A model generated the notes under the pieces. It did not search any database and had not been told where the DNA came from. It saw nothing but the letters and a program-made list of their open reading frames with translations. Shown piece by piece: positions 1 through 25,700 of a DNA stretch of 64,000 nucleotides (position 1 is the stretch's first letter; the number at the start of each line of letters is the position of its first letter). Source of the stretch: Mytilus trossulus (lineage: Eukaryota; Mollusca; Bivalvia; Mytilida; Mytilidae); NCBI RefSeq assembly GCF_036588685.1, contig NC_086382.1, positions 73,505,999 through 73,569,998 of the forward strand, given 5' to 3'. Both the position numbers and the translations under genes were made by a program.

Positions 1-2918
1 GTAAGACCTGATTTCTCTTCCTTTGATTTGAGACCCAAATGAAACGAATTTTGCAAATATAAGGTCAGTAAAAGTCAGAGTTAGTCTTTTCCTGCCATTT
101 AAAAAACCCCCAAATACCTTGAAAAGGAGCTCCATGACCTATCAATATTTTTAGCTTATTTGTTCTTTAACTGATGCTCTTCTGGCTTGAAGCATCAATA
201 TTAAAACTTTCTTTTTGATATTTTCACCTAAGTTCATCCTTAAATCTGCTAAAGTTTTGCACTCTTAGTTAGTGAAAATAAATGTTTGAATTGCATTTCA
301 TATTTTTGGTACCTTGTCTCAGTTTTTTTGTGAAGATTACACTAAGTGCAATAAAATCCCTATAGTCACTTAAGGGTTACATACTGCTCCTGCTCGAAAC
401 AGAAATTAACTGTATAAAACATTGGGAAAGATACTATTTGTACGCATCTTTCGATATTAATCAGTATAAAATGGTAATAGTTAACAGCCAATTCATTCAA
501 GAAGTAAAAAAGAAAAAGGAAAAGTCAAATCTCCTTCCTAGTGCCATCAACAGTGATGCATGACTGTATCCATACATTTTCATAAAAGTCAGATATATGT
601 TTTTGGGTTTGTAAAATTTTAGCCATCTTCTGATGGTCCTGTTTTTGTAACTACTCACTTGTACTGCATATATGCTTAAGATGATATTTATCCCGATATG
701 AAGTAGTTTATTACAAATTCTAGATACATGTATGTGTTTAAACATAATACAATGTCATATTTATTTCACAGTGTACAATCTATTAAGCAATATTTACCAC
801 CATAAGTGTTAATAAGCACTTTAAATGATTAAAATGTAATATGATCTGTATCATGCATTGCTTTAAATTCTTATCTTGAGTAAACTGGTATAAGTATGTA
901 AAAATAAAATGGAAACAACAAATCTATTTATATTTTCAAAATTGTAGTTTATCATATGATTATACTGCATAATTATAAAATTAATACTGCAGATATCTTT
1001 CAGGTTTGGGTAACAAATTGATATGGATTAATCTGTATATATACATGATATATGAAATGAAAATGTTCACATTTGTGTTGTTTAAGTATTTTGGTCTGAA
1101 AAAAAGTATTTCACTCTAATACTATTATGATCTGAAGCAAACCTTGATTTAATTGATGTATTGCTAATTTTAAACATCTCAAATATGTTTGTTATAGGAT
1201 AAAACAATTTCCTTCATAAGCCATATTCTTTCTCATGATCAAAATCTCTATTTTTATGATAATATAAACCATTCAATGGACAAGTTATACCAAGTTAAAA
1301 CCAAAGTTTATATTTTATTTCTGTGTTTTATATATTAATTTGTTATGTTTATATGTTGCTCAACTGATTTATTACTGGTTCAATAAAATATGTGTTAATT
1401 TATTTTCTTTTTTAATATCAGGCATTTTATAGCCTACCACTAAAGGAGGATATTTTACTGTTATAACCAATGGTCCTCAAAGGCTATGTTAAATGTTAAA
1501 AATACAAATGTATAAATTGACTTGTGTGGCAACATCAATGAGACAGCAAACAGATTACACAATAAAGTCAGAAATGAGGCTAACAACAAACAAGAGTATA
1601 CATTATTTGCAAAAACAAAAATTGCCAAAATCCAAACAAGATAAGAAGAAAGTTTACAGATACTACTTATATATAGTACCACCCATCACCACTGAATTTC
1701 TTTTAAAAAAATCTTAAAAATAAAGAATTGTAGGTTGAACTACAATCTGGACATACTAGAAATTACGAGAAGACAATTCACAAAAAAAACCACCAAAATT
1801 GACTGTTATTTCAGGTACTTCAGAAAAAGTGACATCTACTAGTTGCTACTGGTAAAGTGGCTCTCATAATGAAAAACTTGAAGTATGCATAGGTCTTATT
1901 CATTGACACATTATAAAAGACGAAAGGAGGAATTGATCATACCTACAAAGAATTCCACATTATCATTGTTGCCTGTGACACATATGTTCATTAATGGTCA
2001 CCCTAGTCTTTGAATTTAAGGTGAATCCCTACAGATATAGCACATTTTTTTTTCACCATTGAATTGTTCTTAAAATGTGCATACATATACTATGCATTGG
2101 CCTCTATAAAAATTTGAGGTAAAAATAGTATATAACCAGACTCATTTCCATGGTAACGGTCACCAAAGGTGGTACATCACGTGTATGCATAAATATGTAG
2201 CTGATGTAGAAACTGGATTTTTTCAAGCCTCTGAAAGTATTCATCAACACTGCTCTACACAAAAAACACAGATTTTGTAAAAAAGAATTCTATTTTTCCT
2301 AAAATTCCTCAAAAATGGTCCAATGAATATTTTTATGAATTTGACACAAGATGGTCAAAACAATGAGCTTTAAAAAAAACCAATATGGGTCACCAGACTA
2401 GTTTTTGACCAAAAAACGTTTTTGTGACCCCTTACTACACAGTGATCAACATCAGTTTTTTTGTACAAACTAACTAAATAGGTGCCAAACCTTCTGTTGT
2501 GGAAATCTGAATCAACTAAATATACACCATTAAAATTCCAGACATCTGTTTAAAGAGCATGTACAATTGTATAAAATATTTCGACTTTTCTTTTTTGAGA
2601 AAGATATTGAAAAATTGGGCATTTCATTTCATAAAAACATGGATACACATATAAGGTTTAACTTGTTTAAGGAATGAACACACATTACCAGAAAGCTGAC
2701 TTATTCTACGAAAAGCTGCTTTGAAACTGACATCACCAAGATAGTTGATCTTCATTGTCAACATATTTGTGAACTGTTAAACAGGTTTTTTTATAAAGAC
2801 ATTTGGCATTCCGGTGAGAACGAAATGTGCTTTTCTTGTCCCCTTTTATTATAAATTAGGATAAAGCATATGCCATACTGGGACTAAAATAAAAACAAAA
2901 ATAGTTGGCATCCTATAA
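1..2918. other. AT-rich stretch without a recognisable gene
   Basis: I read both strands and see no exon with family motifs, no long open frame and no clear repeat structure. The only open frames are short and of low complexity. The part from about 2030 to 2450, with a CCATGGTAACGGTCACC box, reads like old dispersed repeat sequence, but I cannot assign it to a family. Confidence 0.6.
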
Positions 2919-3205
2919 ATAGTTATCAAAAGTACCAGCATTATAATTTAGTGTGCCAGACGCGCGTTTCGTCTACATAAAAATTCATCAGTGACGCTCA
3001 AATCGAAATATTAATAAAGCCAAACAAGTACAAAGTTGAAGAGCATTGAGGATCCAAAATTCCAAAAAGTTTTGCCAAATATGGCTAAGGTAATCTATGT
3101 CTGGAATAAGAAAACCCTTAGTTTTTCGAAAAATTCAAAGTTTTGTAAACAGGAAATTTATAAAAATGACCACATGATTGATATTCATGTCAACACCGAA
3201 ATGTT
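2919..3205 (+). repeat. Dispersed mussel-type repeat (family R2)
   Basis: This copy contains the core CCAGACGCGCGTTTCGTCTA followed by CATCAGTGACGCTC, then a tail that mentions AAGTTGAAGAGCATTGAGGA. The same core recurs near 14.76-14.89 kb (reverse), 15.40-15.72 kb, 54.47-54.73 kb and 62.15-62.29 kb (reverse). It therefore behaves as an interspersed element with a fixed end. There is no coding capacity. I cannot tell from one window whether it is a SINE or the tail of a longer element. Confidence 0.75.
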
Positions 3206-3209
3206 GACC

Positions 3210-4700
3210 TTAAAAGAGGGACGAAAGATACCAGAGGGACAGTCAAACTCATAAATCGAAAATAAACTGACAACGCCATGGCTAAAAATGAAAAAGACAA
3301 ACAGACAAACAATAGTACACATGACATAACATAGAAAACTAAAGAATAAACAAAACGAACCCACAAAAAACAAGGGGTGATCTCAGGTGCTCCGGAAGGG
3401 TAAGCAGACCCTGCTCCACATGTGGCACCCGTCGTGTTACTTATGTGATAAATCATCCGGTAAATAGTCTAATTCGGTAGGTCACATTCATGAAAGGGAA
3501 GAGGTTTGTAGTTACGACGTAAGGAACATATCCGATATCATTTGTGAAACGGTTATTCAATAACGGTCAACCAACTCGTGATGGCGTCCGTAAAATTTAC
3601 GAAGTGATGATTTCAACTTCACCATTTGGAACTCTTGGTTTAATAGCTTCCTTGTGATCAGCGACCCTCTATCAAGGAAATCATGGTAGGAAATGCAAGC
3701 ACGGGAATATCGTATCAATTGGGAGATATATACACCGTATGCAGGTGCTGCTGGAATGTTGCTACTTAGAAATGGAAAGTTCACAATTGGAAAGCTGAAA
3801 TCATCTCTATTGTCGTTAAGTTTTGTTTTCAACCGACCCTCATTGTCAATTTTTTAGATGTAAGTCAAGATATTAGGCCGACGTAACTGTATTTGTAGTA
3901 TCCTTTATATCTAGTTCGATGGAATAGATGCGTTAGTCATCAAATTTTGAATTATTTAGTGAAAGAACATCATCTATATAGCGGAAAGTAGAGTTAAAGG
4001 ATATTGCTAACTTCTTATCTTTCTTCCTAAAAAGTTCCTGTATGAAGTCAGCCTCATAATAATATAGAAACAAGTCGGCAAGAAGAGGGACACAATTTGT
4101 TCCCATTGGAATGCCAACAGTCTGCTGAAAAACACGTCCTCCCAACGTAACAAATATGTTGTCAATCAAGAAATCAAGCATTTTGATAATGTCAGTTTCA
4201 GAGAATTTTTTTGTTTGAATCAGAGTGATCTTTTACAAAGTAAGATATATCCCTCCTTAAGACAATATACTTGTATCTACGTTGGCCATTCTTTTTTATG
4301 AAACAAAGCAATACCAACTCTTTCAATTTGTATTTTAGTTTGGAATGTTGAATACTTGCGTAAAGTGTAAAAAAGTCAAATATTTTAATACTATTACATG
4401 ATGAAAGAGAGTTAGATTGTATGTACTCTTAAAGATCTTTGGAAATTTTGAGTATCCCAATCTGATTCACGTCACCTCTAGAATAGGAAGTTTCACAATA
4501 ACTAACTGTTCTGCTATATGGATGATGTCCTCTCTTAGAAAAATTTAAAGATCGATCAATATGTTTAATGCGTCCACCAAGATGAACTTCAAGTAAGGTA
4601 AACATGCATGCAAATTACCGAAATTACTTTTGACAGTCTGAAGGAAGACACACCACCTTATCTAGACATACACATAATTATGCTTATGTGCCAACAAGTT
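3210..4700 (-). pseudogene. Penelope-like retroelement remnant (RT and 3' tail)
   Basis: On the minus strand two open pieces, at 3933-4181 and 3557-3832, read as consecutive parts of a Penelope-like reverse transcriptase. The first holds GIPMGTN, then LADLFLYYYEADF and the catalytic FRYIDDV box. The second holds the downstream YISQLIRYSRAC and LVDRY segments. Frame breaks and stops separate the pieces, and the 5' region (4180-4700) is degraded, so this copy is dead. The RT part runs without a break into a non-coding tail at 3210-3505. Near-identical tails occur alone at other places in this window, so those are probably 5'-truncated copies of the same element. The family assignment rests on the GIPMGTN and YIDDV context, which I know from Penelope-like elements. 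Confidence 0.75.
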
Positions 4701-5869
4701 TTGCCTAATAACTAAGGATTTGTTGAAAAGCAGTAACAATACTATCAATTTTGCACTCTTTGGTTGACCCTGCAGGAGACTGAACCTTTATTCGAGACTA
4801 GTACAATTCCTACAATTCCAGGCCATCTAGTCTTATATAGTTGAATCCTTTGTATGTATCTAATTACACAATTTATCAAATAAACAGTCACCATGGTAAC
4901 AGTCTAAATTTGTACACAATTTTAAAAGAAAATAAAGGCCTTACTTTGCCTGATTTATTTTGATATACTAGTAACTTAAACCGGTAAAGTCAGGCCAATC
5001 TTTCCTGTCAAAATTGTGTACAAATTTAGACTTGCTGTTTTTTTTGATAAATTGTGTAATTAGATCGTTAGACTCGTTTGTTGTGTTTGAGCTTTTGATT
5101 TTGCCATTTAATTTGGGATTTTTATTTTTTTTCCTTGGCGTATTATATTTTTGCGTTTTACTTTATAGCATATGGTTTTATAAAGTCTTCCCAAATATCG
5201 AAAATAAAGTTGTTTTGGATATAATGGGATTGAAAAATGACTCACCACTCACTCACGTCTATCCTTAAGTGTCTAGAATGTTTATATATGTCATATTATA
5301 TCTTCAGTGGACATTTTCAGCTAACTTGAAAGAGCCAAATCTATCTTTAAGTTGTGAATAATTTATTATTGTTTTTGTCTTGTTGTATTCATCAAGCTCT
5401 CAGCATTACTTCGCCTGAATGTACTAAACATTGGTATGGACAAAACTGTATCATGTATATGACAATGCCACATGTGGATCAAGATATTCTTACCATTCCG
5501 GAATAGGAATATAAAAAAAAATATTTATAATATTAAGCCTAGGCGACTTGCAAAAACCCTATTTGACCTTTCTAACTGACCTTAAAGTTCATCTTTCTCC
5601 TACTACTTATCAAGTCCATTTTTTAAAGTATTTCATATCTCTTATTGTGTGATTTAAATATTAATTGTCTATACAGAGGTTCAATTCTACAGTTTATATA
5701 ATTTTCTGACTCAACACTGCCAGCATAGTGGAATGGATTAATAATTAGTTGCAAAATGTCTAGAAGTTATTGTTCTTTTTTAGTCATATGATATTCCGCA
5801 TCACACACATATGACAAAAGCCTGCATACGGTATAGCTTGAAAACTGAACAAAAGGATATTCCCAAATG
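4701..5869. other. Gene-free stretch downstream of the SDR gene
   Basis: No coding exon is recognisable. Short fragments of dispersed repeats are present; the piece at about 5000-5240 resembles the common R3 repeat. This interval should contain the 3' UTR and polyadenylation site of the minus-strand SDR gene that ends at 5870. I see no strong AATAAA on that strand close to the stop codon. The nearest candidate is at 5362-5367, about 500 bases away, and it is uncertain. Confidence 0.5.
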
Positions 5870-17503
<11,634 letters not shown>

Positions 17504-18239
17504 TATAATTTCTGCAAAATTACTAGGTCAGGCCACCTCAACTTTATTTTGATATATATTGTGTATATGGACAGGAAGTCAATGCATATTTGTTTAGAAC
17601 ACTACACATCAAGTAAGAAAGGTTCCGGAAGTATTTGTTGTATACATTATCATATATCTATACGTAACTTACCTCACTATTAAAAGTAGTGTGACACACG
17701 TAGCTATCTCATTGTATCAATGAAATGTTATATATGTTTTTGTCTAAACATAGCATAGATTGTCCGACCTTTACATTAGTGGTTCAAATGTAAAACGTCG
17801 ATGACAGGAAGATGATGTTGTCATGAAATTTTTCAGGCTTGATAATTACGTATTGGTATATGAATATTCACATATTTATGACAAATAGACAATAAACAAA
17901 GACAATATCTATAAAAACTAACATGTTTACAATAAATAGTTATGATAACACAGTTATAATCCTGGTACCTTTGATTACTAATTACAACACAACAATATAA
18001 AAAATAAGAATTAGCTTATAGAAAACATATTGAAATGTCTGTTGTGTTTCCATATGTTTAAGTGCTGTATTCATATTGTTAAGTTATAATAATAAATTTT
18101 GAATCTAGTTTTAGTTGTTATTGCTGAACTAAGCCTTGCATGATTCAGATACTCCGTATTTCATATGTTTCACTTATATCGTCTATTTTTGTTTGGTATT
18201 GATTGATTTCGTTATTGTCTAAATATACTATTTACCGAG

Positions 18240-18490
18240 GTTGTAATAACGTAAGCAACACGACGGGTGCCACACGTGGAGTAAAATCTGCTTACCCTTC
18301 CGGAGCACCTGAGGTCATTTTTAGTTTATGGTAGGATTTATGTTGCTATGTCTTTAGTTATCTGTTTATTTTGTTTCTTGTATTTTATCATTTGTCTGTT
18401 TTTTTTATTCTATTTTAGCCAGGGATTTGTATATTTAATTTCGATCTATGAGTGTTAATGTCCCTTTGGTATATTTCGCTCCTCTTTTTA
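18240..18490 (+). mobile_element. Truncated Penelope-like tail, plus orientation
   Basis: GTAAGCAACACGACGGGTGC, then CTGCTTACCCTTCCGGAGCA and the late block AATGTCCCTTTGGTAT are the reverse complement of the tail at 3210-3505, in the matching order. RT sequence is absent. Confidence 0.65.
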
Positions 18491-20739
18491 AAAAACTCAG
18501 TAAATGCAACTCATATCCAGTGTCCTGTAAAATTTATAAATTTGTAAATGAATAATTGGTCAGCAATGACATACCGACAATATGATTGGTACCAACATTT
18601 ATCGTCCGATACTTTTTATTGTTTTTCTTTTTCTACACATGTGTGACATTAATATTCCATTAAACAAATCTTTAACAAAACTAAATGCGGTCCAAAGCCA
18701 TGCCATGACATTTATCAAAATTGCAACCAAAATACCGTCTTAGATAATTCTTTGTATCCGTCTAAAATTAATTGATATATCTTATGATGATTATCAAGGA
18801 AGTTGCATGTTTAAGAAAAATCTGAATGATGCAATTGATTTATTAATATAATCAATACACCATATTTTTTAAATATTCTTGTTGAACGTAATTGATGTTT
18901 ATGCTTTGGGTTGCGTCGGTTTGCCATCTCACATTCTTACATTTAATAAAGCATTAAAAATATAGCAATTGCACCATTTGGCGTCATCGCAATAGTTTTA
19001 ACATAATTTCAGTTGTCGTTAAGTCATGTACTTCAATTTCGAAATATCAAAATCACATTTTTGTAAACTTTTATCAGGAAATTTGTACGGTTCATATCTT
19101 TGAGTTACCGAGTAAAGTACAAAATAAATTGTAAGATTGACGGCCGCAGCAGATAAAATAAACTATCAAATGTTAAAAACACTTCAATTTCAAAGGCAAA
19201 TGCATTTGTCTGTAATTGTTTTCAGAATGAAATAAAGATATATATTTGTATTTAGCTAAATTTGATATGTAGGTGAACTTTTCAAATTTTCTCACATTCA
19301 TGCAATCTTTTCACCGCATTTCTTATCTATATTTATGAATAAAACACATCACATTAACATCTTTTTGTGCAGTGTACGATGGTAAAATTTATTGCACTAC
19401 AATAGGTACATGTATTATAACACAGACACCAATACATACGAAATAGTAAAACAGGGAAACTTAATATCCAATTGAATTCACCGTAGTGACAGCAGGTAAT
19501 CCCTGGAAAAGATAAAAGGATCGTGAAAAGTGAACAGTGTTTTTCATCAGTTTAATTAGTTAGTTGTTTGCGGTTGAACGTTTTACGGCAAATGCTACAT
19601 AAAAAACTCTGCTTTGTACTAGACCGACACGACTTCAAACTGCATCTCACACACAACTAACCGTTGCTCCTAACCGTTATGGCTTGAACAAGTTGAATAT
19701 CAAATCGTACTCAAGGTTTAACAACACAATACGTATATCAAACAGAAACAAACCAAAACCAAATGCTAACAAAAGAAAACATAAATCTCCATGTTTCTGG
19801 AATAACCCTCACCGTGTAGAAAAAAATCTCGAAACAAACATCGGGATGCTGCCTCTGAAGAGGATACCTTGTTCCCATAGGATTAACATTAGACAAAGTG
19901 GCCCAGAACCCCCACTTTCCCCACTACTAACATAAAAAGAATCAGGACAAACGATTTATACGAAATATCCAAACCGTCTAAGTCAACTTTTCAATGATCT
20001 AATTCGTGAGTTTGATCAATTGGAGTTTTTTATATGTTATTTACCTAACGAAATAAAAGTGCAGAATGACAAGTTATATGATAGATTGGTTTAACGTTCC
20101 TTTCAAAACACTTGCCTACATCACAGTGGTCAGTTTTATAGGTGGGGTAGTAGGAGTGTCATACAGAACCACTGACCTGCGGTAGGAAAACTGACAATCT
20201 TAATTAATTATAACAAGAGACAACCACTAAGATCTAAAGATATTGTTAGATATTGACTTTAATAATTTGTCGAAATCGAAATGAAATTTCACCGTCTTTC
20301 CATAGTAAGGTGTTCGTCAATTTCTAGGTAGATATTAAAGTTCTGTTATTGAGTGTAAAAGTGTACATATTATTGATTAGTTTCGAAATTTGTGTAATAT
20401 ATAACCGTCTAATTGGTTGTATATAAAGATCCTTGTTTAGCTTTTGCTTTACAGAAGTAAATAATACTGCAAACGGAGAAATAAAAAGGGGGAGGGTAAA
20501 GTTATGAAAACAAAACGTCTGTTACAAACAGGTAAAACACCCCATCATAAATATATACAGATGACTAAATGAGCAACAATTGGCTATTATGTTTACAAGT
20601 ATTCAAAAAAGATAATCAGGGATAGGGTTATGTACAGCGCCGATGTATTTTACAAACAATTGCAAACAAAATAAGGCATATGCATTCAGCTGCAGGTATT
20701 CGTTCATAGTGTGTTAATCTACGTTTTTTTTATTGTGTT

Positions 20740-21150
20740 ACATTTATAAGCCTTCCAATTGATATTTTATCGTGTGTTTTCTAAGTTGTGATGTTATACT
20801 ATTGTCTCAATAAATGGGAGAAGGTTTGGTACCATTTAAACATTTAATCCCGCTGCAAATGTTAATTTGCACCTGTCAGGTATCTATAGTTGTCGTTTGT
20901 TTATGTAATTTATACGTGTTTCTCGTTTCTCGTTTTTTTTATATATAGACTATAGACCGTTGGTTTTCCCGTTTGAATGGTTTTACACTTATAATTTTGG
21001 GGCCCTTTATAGCTTGTTGTTCGGTGTGACCCAAGACTCCGTGAAGAAGGTCGTACCGTGACCTATAATTGTTTACTTTTATAAATTGTTTTTTGGATGG
21101 AGTTGTCTCATTGGCACTCATACCACATCTTCCTATACCTATGAGATACC
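20740..21150 (-). repeat. R3-related repeat
   Basis: Ordered blocks TTTATAGCTTGTTGTTCGGT, then CTCCGTG..AAGG.CGTAC.GTGACC, then GTCTCATTGGCACTCATACC match those at about 59.77-60.09 kb and, partly, 58.94-59.09 kb. Non-coding. Confidence 0.6.
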
Positions 21151-22601
21151 AAAGGGACATTAAAAACTTTGAATAAATTGAAGACTAGCGACAACAGGAC
21201 ATTACATGTTGATAACTGTTGAGATAGAGTTGCCGTGTCATATCTACATGTCCTTATATTTATGACAAACATCATTTGATAGAACTTCCCCCCCACCCCC
21301 CCAAAAAAAAAAATTGACAGCATGCTAAAGTAGAAAATAAAACCGTTTTGATTTTTTCTTTCGAAACGATTTTGAATTCACACGTTAATCCTAGTTATCA
21401 TAGTGACAAGAACTGGCTTTTACCAGAGTAATTTTCTCCATTATTCAATATTTTAGAAACTGTGATCTAAAAATTCCTAAAACGCGATGCAAAATCAATT
21501 CTAGCTCTCATACAAACTTTCCTGCAACCGTCAAAGAATGTTAAACAACCATTGGATTTATTCAGCCAGTGTAGTGCAGGGATGTGCTTTTTGATATTTT
21601 GTTACCATTTAATCTTCATAAGATTTGTTTTGGAAGATGTGTCTCTATGAAAAGACCGACATTTTCCAGTCAACTTTTGTCGTGGTTAAAACGTTTAAAA
21701 ATGAGCTGCATTTAAGGCAATTTTAGTTTATTACATTTGTTTGAAATCTGAAATCTAGATAAAACTATGAGTAGATCTTTATTTACCAAAAAAAGTTATT
21801 ATAATACCTTCGAATAATTTTTGTAAAACTTGTGGTATATTGATGTTTGTCATTTTTGTTTTGTTTATAAATCAGGTCGTTAGTTTTCTTGTTTGAAATA
21901 TTTTCCATTTGGCATTTCGGTGACTTTTTAAAGCTGACAATGTGGTATGGAATTAACTCATTGTCGAAAGCCGTATGACGACCTTTAGTTGATAACGTCT
22001 CTGTCGTTTGGTCTCTTGTGACGAATGGTCCCATTGGCAATCATACCTCTTCTTTTTATTTTTTTTACATTACCAAGATATTCCAAGTGATTTGAATCAT
22101 GTGTTGTTCAAGCATTTTTTGGTTACAGATTACGAATAGATTTGCATGGATTAAACTTTCAAATTACAGACAAACTCGAACTGCATATTTCAGAGAGAAA
22201 AAAGTAAAACGCACATCAAAACTACGGAGAAGCGTATCTGCTTATATACATATGTATTAAATTATGTCTTTTGGAAACACGGCAAAAACCACACTTTGTG
22301 TGATAAAACTTCTCTTTGAATATTAATTTACAAGTATGTGTTCTGTGATGTGTTACTGCAATCAAATCTTCAATAAATAATTATCGGCAGCAGCATGAAT
22401 GAAACCAATTATCATTATTATATACAGAGAACCGGTATATCATAGCAATTGGAATATACATAAACAATTGATAACGATCTGGCAGAGAAAGAGAAAGGAA
22501 GAAATTACTTAATTATTATTTTTATTCATTAAACTGTATAGATGGAAATAATTAATTGGATCTGAAAACAACATAAATAATACACTGATCGACATGATCT
22601 A

Positions 22602-22609
22602 TATATAAA
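22602..22609 (+). promoter_or_regulatory. Candidate TATA box of the Ras-like gene
   Basis: TATATAAA lies 118 bases before the ATG at 22727. The sequence around it is AT-rich, so such a match is not rare. It is listed because it is the best TATA-like string at a plausible distance. Confidence 0.3.
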
Positions 22610-22726
22610 TAAGATAATTGTCTAAGAAGTGTATTCAATATGTTCAATGAATGTACATTAAGGAATTACTACGTACAAGTTCTGTTTTGTGTCAGCTGAT
22701 GATGTAAACACCGGATTTAACGCGTA

Positions 22727-25700
22727 ATGACTTCGGGAGGGGGACTTAGTGACCCCTCAACAGGAGGAAGTTCTACTCTTAGGCCTTACATAAAAAGGAA
22801 GAAGTCATCGTTTGGAGATACTAAAATCGCCGTCCTAGGACAACATGGTGTTGGAAAGAGTGGTGAGTCGATATATTTCTTATAATTATATACAATTACT
22901 GGCAACTCTAGTTTGAAGAATAAAAGAAAACAAGTAAGAATTTATCACTTTTTAAGGAGAGAAAAGTTCCTCATTAATTCAAAAATGTCTAAACTCGACG
23001 ACCTCTAAGTGAAGGACAAACGGATGTCTCCGACAAGCTTCTGTTATTAGTTTTAGTTTTTGTAAATTGCAATGAAAATTCAATTTTATTTAACTGGAAA
23101 TTATACGCTTGAATATGAGTTTAATAAGTTGATGGATATAGTCTATTTACTATGCAGTATGGGCTTTGCTCATTTTTGAAGGCCGTACGGTGACCAATAT
23201 AGTTGTTAATGTCTGTGTCATTTTGGTCTTTTGTGGATAGTTGTCTCATTGGCAGTCATACCACATCTTCTTTTTTTTTTTTATATTTGATGTTTATTAA
23301 AGAAAACAATGCAAAATCAAGTTGATTTACACTGTCCCGATTTTTATAAACGATGGACACCCGAATGCGAAAATTGCAAGTTCGTACGAAGTTGGTCCTG
23401 ATCTCGTCAAAATACCAAAAAGTGACCGAAGCAAGGACGATGAATATCGAAGTCTATACGATGGTGCCGAAATTATATACGATAGCAAAAGATGGACATA
23501 CGAGGTTAACCGAAGACAGGTATTTAAGCTTCATATCTCAGCCGAAGCCTACACGATGGATCACGAAGGCTACGCGATGGATTACGAAGGATACACGATG
23601 GATTACGATGATGGCGCGATGGCCATACGATGTCTAATAGACATAGTGTACAGCTTGCGATGCATTTAAATTATATGTCGAAGGCATCACGCGTTTTAAA
23701 CAAGATAAATACAGGTTAAATACATGTATATAGATATAGGAAGATGTGGTGTGAGTGCCAATGAGACAACTCTCCATCCAAATAACAATTTAAAAAAAAA
23801 GTAAACCATTAAAGGTTACATAATACAAGTATACAAACGATCTAAAAAAGCGTTCTACCTGTTTGTTACTTTTTTATGATACGAACAGAATTTCGACAAC
23901 CTATCGTGTATGTACAAGTCTGCCATGCATGGCGGAAAATCGATCTTTTTGTCTAATTCTTATAAAACTTTGTTTAGAATCATATTCGAAACAGTGTGGT
24001 CCTGGCCATTGATTGACAACCTAAATAATCCCATTGACTGGGACAGATTAGATGAACGTTTGTCGGTAACAATCACTGCTCACTGTGTACTTGTTAAAGA
24101 CACTGAATCTGTGGTGTCACCAAAGGTTCTCAACACCTAAATAAAGCAATTCGAAAAACTAATTCGGAATAATTCGATGTGTTGATTTATATCAATAATA
24201 TAAATCAAAACATAAAGGTTATTCCTGAATAATTTTTCGAATTATTTTATCATTAAAGGCGTTAAGAACCTTTGGTGACCCCACAGTTTAAATTCTATAA
24301 TAAGTAAGAAGTGAGCAATAGTCGTTACCGACAAACGTTCATCTAATCTGTCCCAGTCAATGGGATAATTTAGGTTGTCAATCAATGGCCAGGACCACAC
24401 TGTTTCGAATATGATTCTATTATCCCCTCGCCTACTACATGTAAGTTGCGTGTAGAATAAATTGTAATGGACACTCTAGAACCAAAATGCTCAAAACTTG
24501 GTATGGTGTTACTCGTTAAGAATATCTTAAGCGCTATTGACTTTAAAGTTCAAAGGTCAAGGTCACAGTGGCAGTTGTTATACAAGGCAATATCACCCTT
24601 GTGGACACTCTAAAACAAATATGCTTTAAAAGATTTTAACCACATTTGGTATACTGTTCCTCCATTCAATGATCTGACATTTTTTACGTTCAAGGCAAAA
24701 GGTCAAGGTCATGCAGATGGACTTGTTTTTTCTCCTTGAAATAGCATAATACATAGGAAATTGCATGGTTGCTCATTTTTTTACCTGCTGGTTCTAAAGA
24801 CAATATTAAAGGTATTTCCAGTTACTGCATGTTTTGGTTGATTTCTAAAAAAATAGTTTATGCATCAAATATGCATATTCAATTTAGCATTTACTGCATG
24901 TGTCATATACAAATAAAGTGTCCATATTTGTCCCCAATATGTTACATACGAGGGGATGCCACGCTCGGCATTGCCTTGTTTGAACTGTAAAATGTGTGCA
25001 CTAGTCTGAATAATCACCAATAATTATGCCCATGTTTATTGATCTATCTTAAAGGTAAGGTAATGGGTTCGTTGATCCCTTTTATTCAAAAAGAGCTCTT
25101 TCCAGGTGAATATCATTATAATATAGACAAAAGGAAGGGTGTGGGGAAAGCAACAAATGCGGCAAAACAAAATGGTTATGGAGTAAACATTCGTGTGACA
25201 ACAACACAGACGATACATAAAAAATCAGAATAATGAAGAAAAAGTAGGTTTCCCTATATACGTGTACCTGCAGTCTTGGTGTACGAGGCGCGTTTATGAT
25301 TTTCATTATGTTACTTGATAAGAAAAATTGACAAAAAATAATATTTTACTTGTAAAAGTAAATCCTGAGCCTGTATTAGCTGCTCTTCTTGTTCCATTTG
25401 AATCAATAGAAACAACGCTGTCGCCTTTCTTGTTCTCATTGAGTCATATGATATGAACTCCATGTTTTGTGAACGTCTTCCTTAACTGTCGTTTTAGACT
25501 GACCAGTGCATATCGCGCATGGCACTTTAAATGTATTTAAGCGAGAAAATTAACTTACATTTAGCTGGATTTATTGCCGTCGTAGTTCCATCTTGTCGCC
25601 TTCGTACTTTTATTCGATGGCAACACGACGGGATTACCAGGTCTTCACGAAGTCGTGTTGCCATCGTTAGACCTTCGGGTAGCTTCGTGATTCATTCGTG

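Larger units (their letters stand above)
17504..22600. other. Intergenic region between two divergent genes
   Basis: The minus-strand SDR gene starts at 17503 and the plus-strand Ras-like gene at 22727, so this 5-kb stretch holds both promoters. I find no further exon. Recognisable content is repeat sequence (18.24-18.49, 20.74-21.15 and 21.78-22.06 kb). An open stretch at 19684-19935 resembles no family I know and has no splice or start support. Confidence 0.6.

Noticed and set aside
23322-23669. 115-aa plus-strand protein with GYAMDYEGYTMDY repeats
   Set aside because: It is translation of the ACGATGG-type repeats in the inverted end of a transposable element; no start or splice support.
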